From NCBI GenBank assembly GCA_029864165.1, contig JAOTTZ010000096.1, forward strand, positions 1-6,846: a stretch of 6,846 nucleotides of DNA. The letters run 5' to 3'. Within the stretch, counting starts at the first letter, position 1; each line of letters opens with the position of its first letter. Origin of the DNA: Burkholderiaceae bacterium (GTDB lineage: Bacteria; Pseudomonadota; Gammaproteobacteria; Burkholderiales; Burkholderiaceae_C). This document shows positions 5,997-6,846 of this stretch, piece by piece. Made by a program: the position numbers and the translations under genes. Below the pieces are notes generated by a model. That model was not told the origin of the DNA. It saw only the letters and a program-made list of their open reading frames with translations, and made no database searches.

Positions 5997-6700
5997 TCAG
6001 TTCTCCGGCTTCAAATAGACGCTGATGACTTCATCGTACCGCTCGCCCGCTATCGTATGCGCACCGGGGGGCGGACAGGCGCCGGTGGAGATGAACCGGC
6101 AGCGCGTGACTCGCCGCTCCGGACCACTGAGCTGTTCGTCGATCTCGGTGCAGACGCGCTTGTCTTTGAGAATCGGGTCGTTGCGCTGTTGCAGCGTGCG
6201 CTCGCCGGTACACGTGTACGCGACGGCATCGTCACGGAACAGGTTGCCCCAGAAATCGCCTTCGTGGAGGGTGAATTCTCGACCTTCCTCTTCGCTGACC
6301 TGCAAGGATGCAAAGCCAGAGCGCTGCGCGCTCGCATCGAAATCAAAACGTGCTTGCCAAAGTAGTTGGTGCGCGCCAGGATGCAAGCCGAAAGCCAGCG
6401 TTGCTCGGTTCGCGTCAACGCCCGGTCTAGCCAAGCGGTCGCCAAGGCCATGCTGCCGCGGTATTCGTAGCGCTGGCTATCGAGCGTGAAGTGCACGCCC
6501 ACGCCCTTGGGCAGGGCACAGTCAAGCAGGTAACCCAGAAACTTGCGGCCGTCCTCGCTGTGCTTGAGCGGGGTTTCCTGCAGTTCCACGCTGCGGGCGG
6601 CGACGCTCGGCCCAGGCGAGGTATCGGCCCCGCTGGACTGGCCGCTGGCCAGCAGCAATACCGTCGCCGCAACGAGAAGGGCTGGCAAACCGGCTGTCAT
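5997..6700 (-). pseudogene. Exported protein of unknown function, broken by one frameshift
   Basis: Two overlapping minus-strand frames together form one protein of about 234 residues. The first frame (from ATG 6700) has a signal peptide, MTAGLPALLVAATVLLLASG, then GYLLDCALPKGVGV (56-69) and RWLSACILARTNYFGKHVLISMRA (101-124). The second frame, ending at TGA 5997, supplies EEEGREFTLHEGDFWGNLF, then AYTCTG, and a Cys-containing tail ending in YLKPEN. I recall uncharacterised bacterial proteins in which the motif WVSACLLARTN...ISMRG is followed by EEGAFYGNLF and a YAC motif, which explains why both halves belong together; this is memory, not a search. The span is 704 bp, one short of a multiple of three, so one lost base (or a sequencing error) near 6290-6345 would restore it. 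A -1 ribosomal slip would also join the frames, but no X-XXY-YYZ site is evident. There is no Shine-Dalgarno site before the ATG. The role is unknown; the protein is probably periplasmic. Confidence 0.7.
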
Positions 6701-6706
6701 GAACAG

Positions 6707-6749
6707 AAAAACCGGCGGGGCGGCGATCTACGCCAGCCAGCCGGTTTTG
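6707..6749 (-). terminator. Strong intrinsic terminator
   Basis: The outer arms AAAACCGGC (6708-6716) and GCCGGTTTT (6740-6748) are perfect inverted copies. Inside them, GGC and GGCG pair with CGCC and GCC around the loop ATCTA, with small bulges. On the minus strand the stem ends in five T's, 16 bases after the TGA of the right-edge gene, exactly where its terminator should be. On the plus strand it ends in four T's, so it may work in both directions. Confidence 0.82.
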
Positions 6750-6764
6750 TACCGAAGTCGCGAT

Positions 6765-6846
6765 TCAGTTGGTCTTTGCCAACGCGCTTTGGCCCAGTTT
6801 CACGAGAGCCGCGGTGTTCGTGAAACTTGCGGTTCCGTTCAAGGAG
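6765..6846 (-). CDS. C-terminal 26 codons of a gene running off the right edge
   Basis: Reading the minus strand from the edge in the frame closed by TGA at 6765-6767 gives 26 residues, ending TAALVKLGQSALAKTN. The terminator that follows 16 bases downstream supports this frame and stop as the real end of a gene. The tail is rich in Ala, Thr, Ser and Asn, as in many exported or surface proteins, but too short to name. A 10-bp inverted repeat (6796-6805 and 6818-6827) lies inside this coding stretch. Confidence 0.6.
   Translation of the reverse strand, partial: SLNGTASFTNTAALVKLGQSALAKTN
6796..6827. repeat. Perfect 10-bp inverted repeat inside the edge gene
   Basis: AGTTTCACGA (6796-6805) and TCGTGAAACT (6818-6827) are exact inverted copies with a 12-base spacer. 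It falls within the predicted coding frame, so it may be chance, or part of a repeated segment in a gene that lies mostly outside the window. Confidence 0.5.

Noticed and set aside
1..6846. CRISPR array, tRNA or rRNA genes, transposase gene
   Set aside because: No regularly spaced direct repeats, no cloverleaf or rRNA signatures and no transposase motifs were seen on either strand.

Overview
The window looks like chromosomal DNA of a GC-rich betaproteobacterium, most likely Burkholderiales. This rests on the style of the ArgS and AroQ proteins, the GC-rich codon use and the compact divergent layout. The assignment is inference; no rRNA or other taxonomic marker is present.

Left part (1-2602): the 5' 220 codons of argS run off the left edge on the minus strand. 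Diverging from it is a complete cytoplasmic Ser/Thr protein kinase fused to a C-terminal cyclic-nucleotide-binding-like domain (747-2102). It converges with aroQ, the type II 3-dehydroquinate dehydratase of the shikimate pathway (2153-2602, minus).

Middle part (2603-5148): every gene lies on the minus strand but they are widely spaced, so an operon is not obvious. A 338-bp gap rich in inverted repeats separates aroQ from a TupA-like periplasmic binding protein (2941-3726). A 453-bp gap follows, with a cluster of hairpins that could be a structured RNA. Then comes a ROK-family sugar kinase of the fructokinase (Mak-like) type (4180-5148).

Right part (5149-6846): a 164-bp gap leads to an imperfect inverted repeat of about 160 bp with a perfect palindromic centre and TTA on both sides, a MITE-like element (5313-5473). 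After it come a 61-residue two-helix membrane protein with a good promoter and Shine-Dalgarno site (5602-5787), an exported protein gene broken by a single frameshift (5997-6700), a strong intrinsic terminator (6707-6749), and the last 26 codons of another minus-strand gene at the right edge.

The genes do not form one pathway. Housekeeping genes (argS, aroQ, sugar kinase) are interspersed with less usual ones. The points most worth a second look are the kinase with a degenerate phosphate-binding cassette, the long inverted repeat, the hairpin cluster at 3972-4098, the frameshifted exported protein, and the competing hairpins upstream of aroQ.
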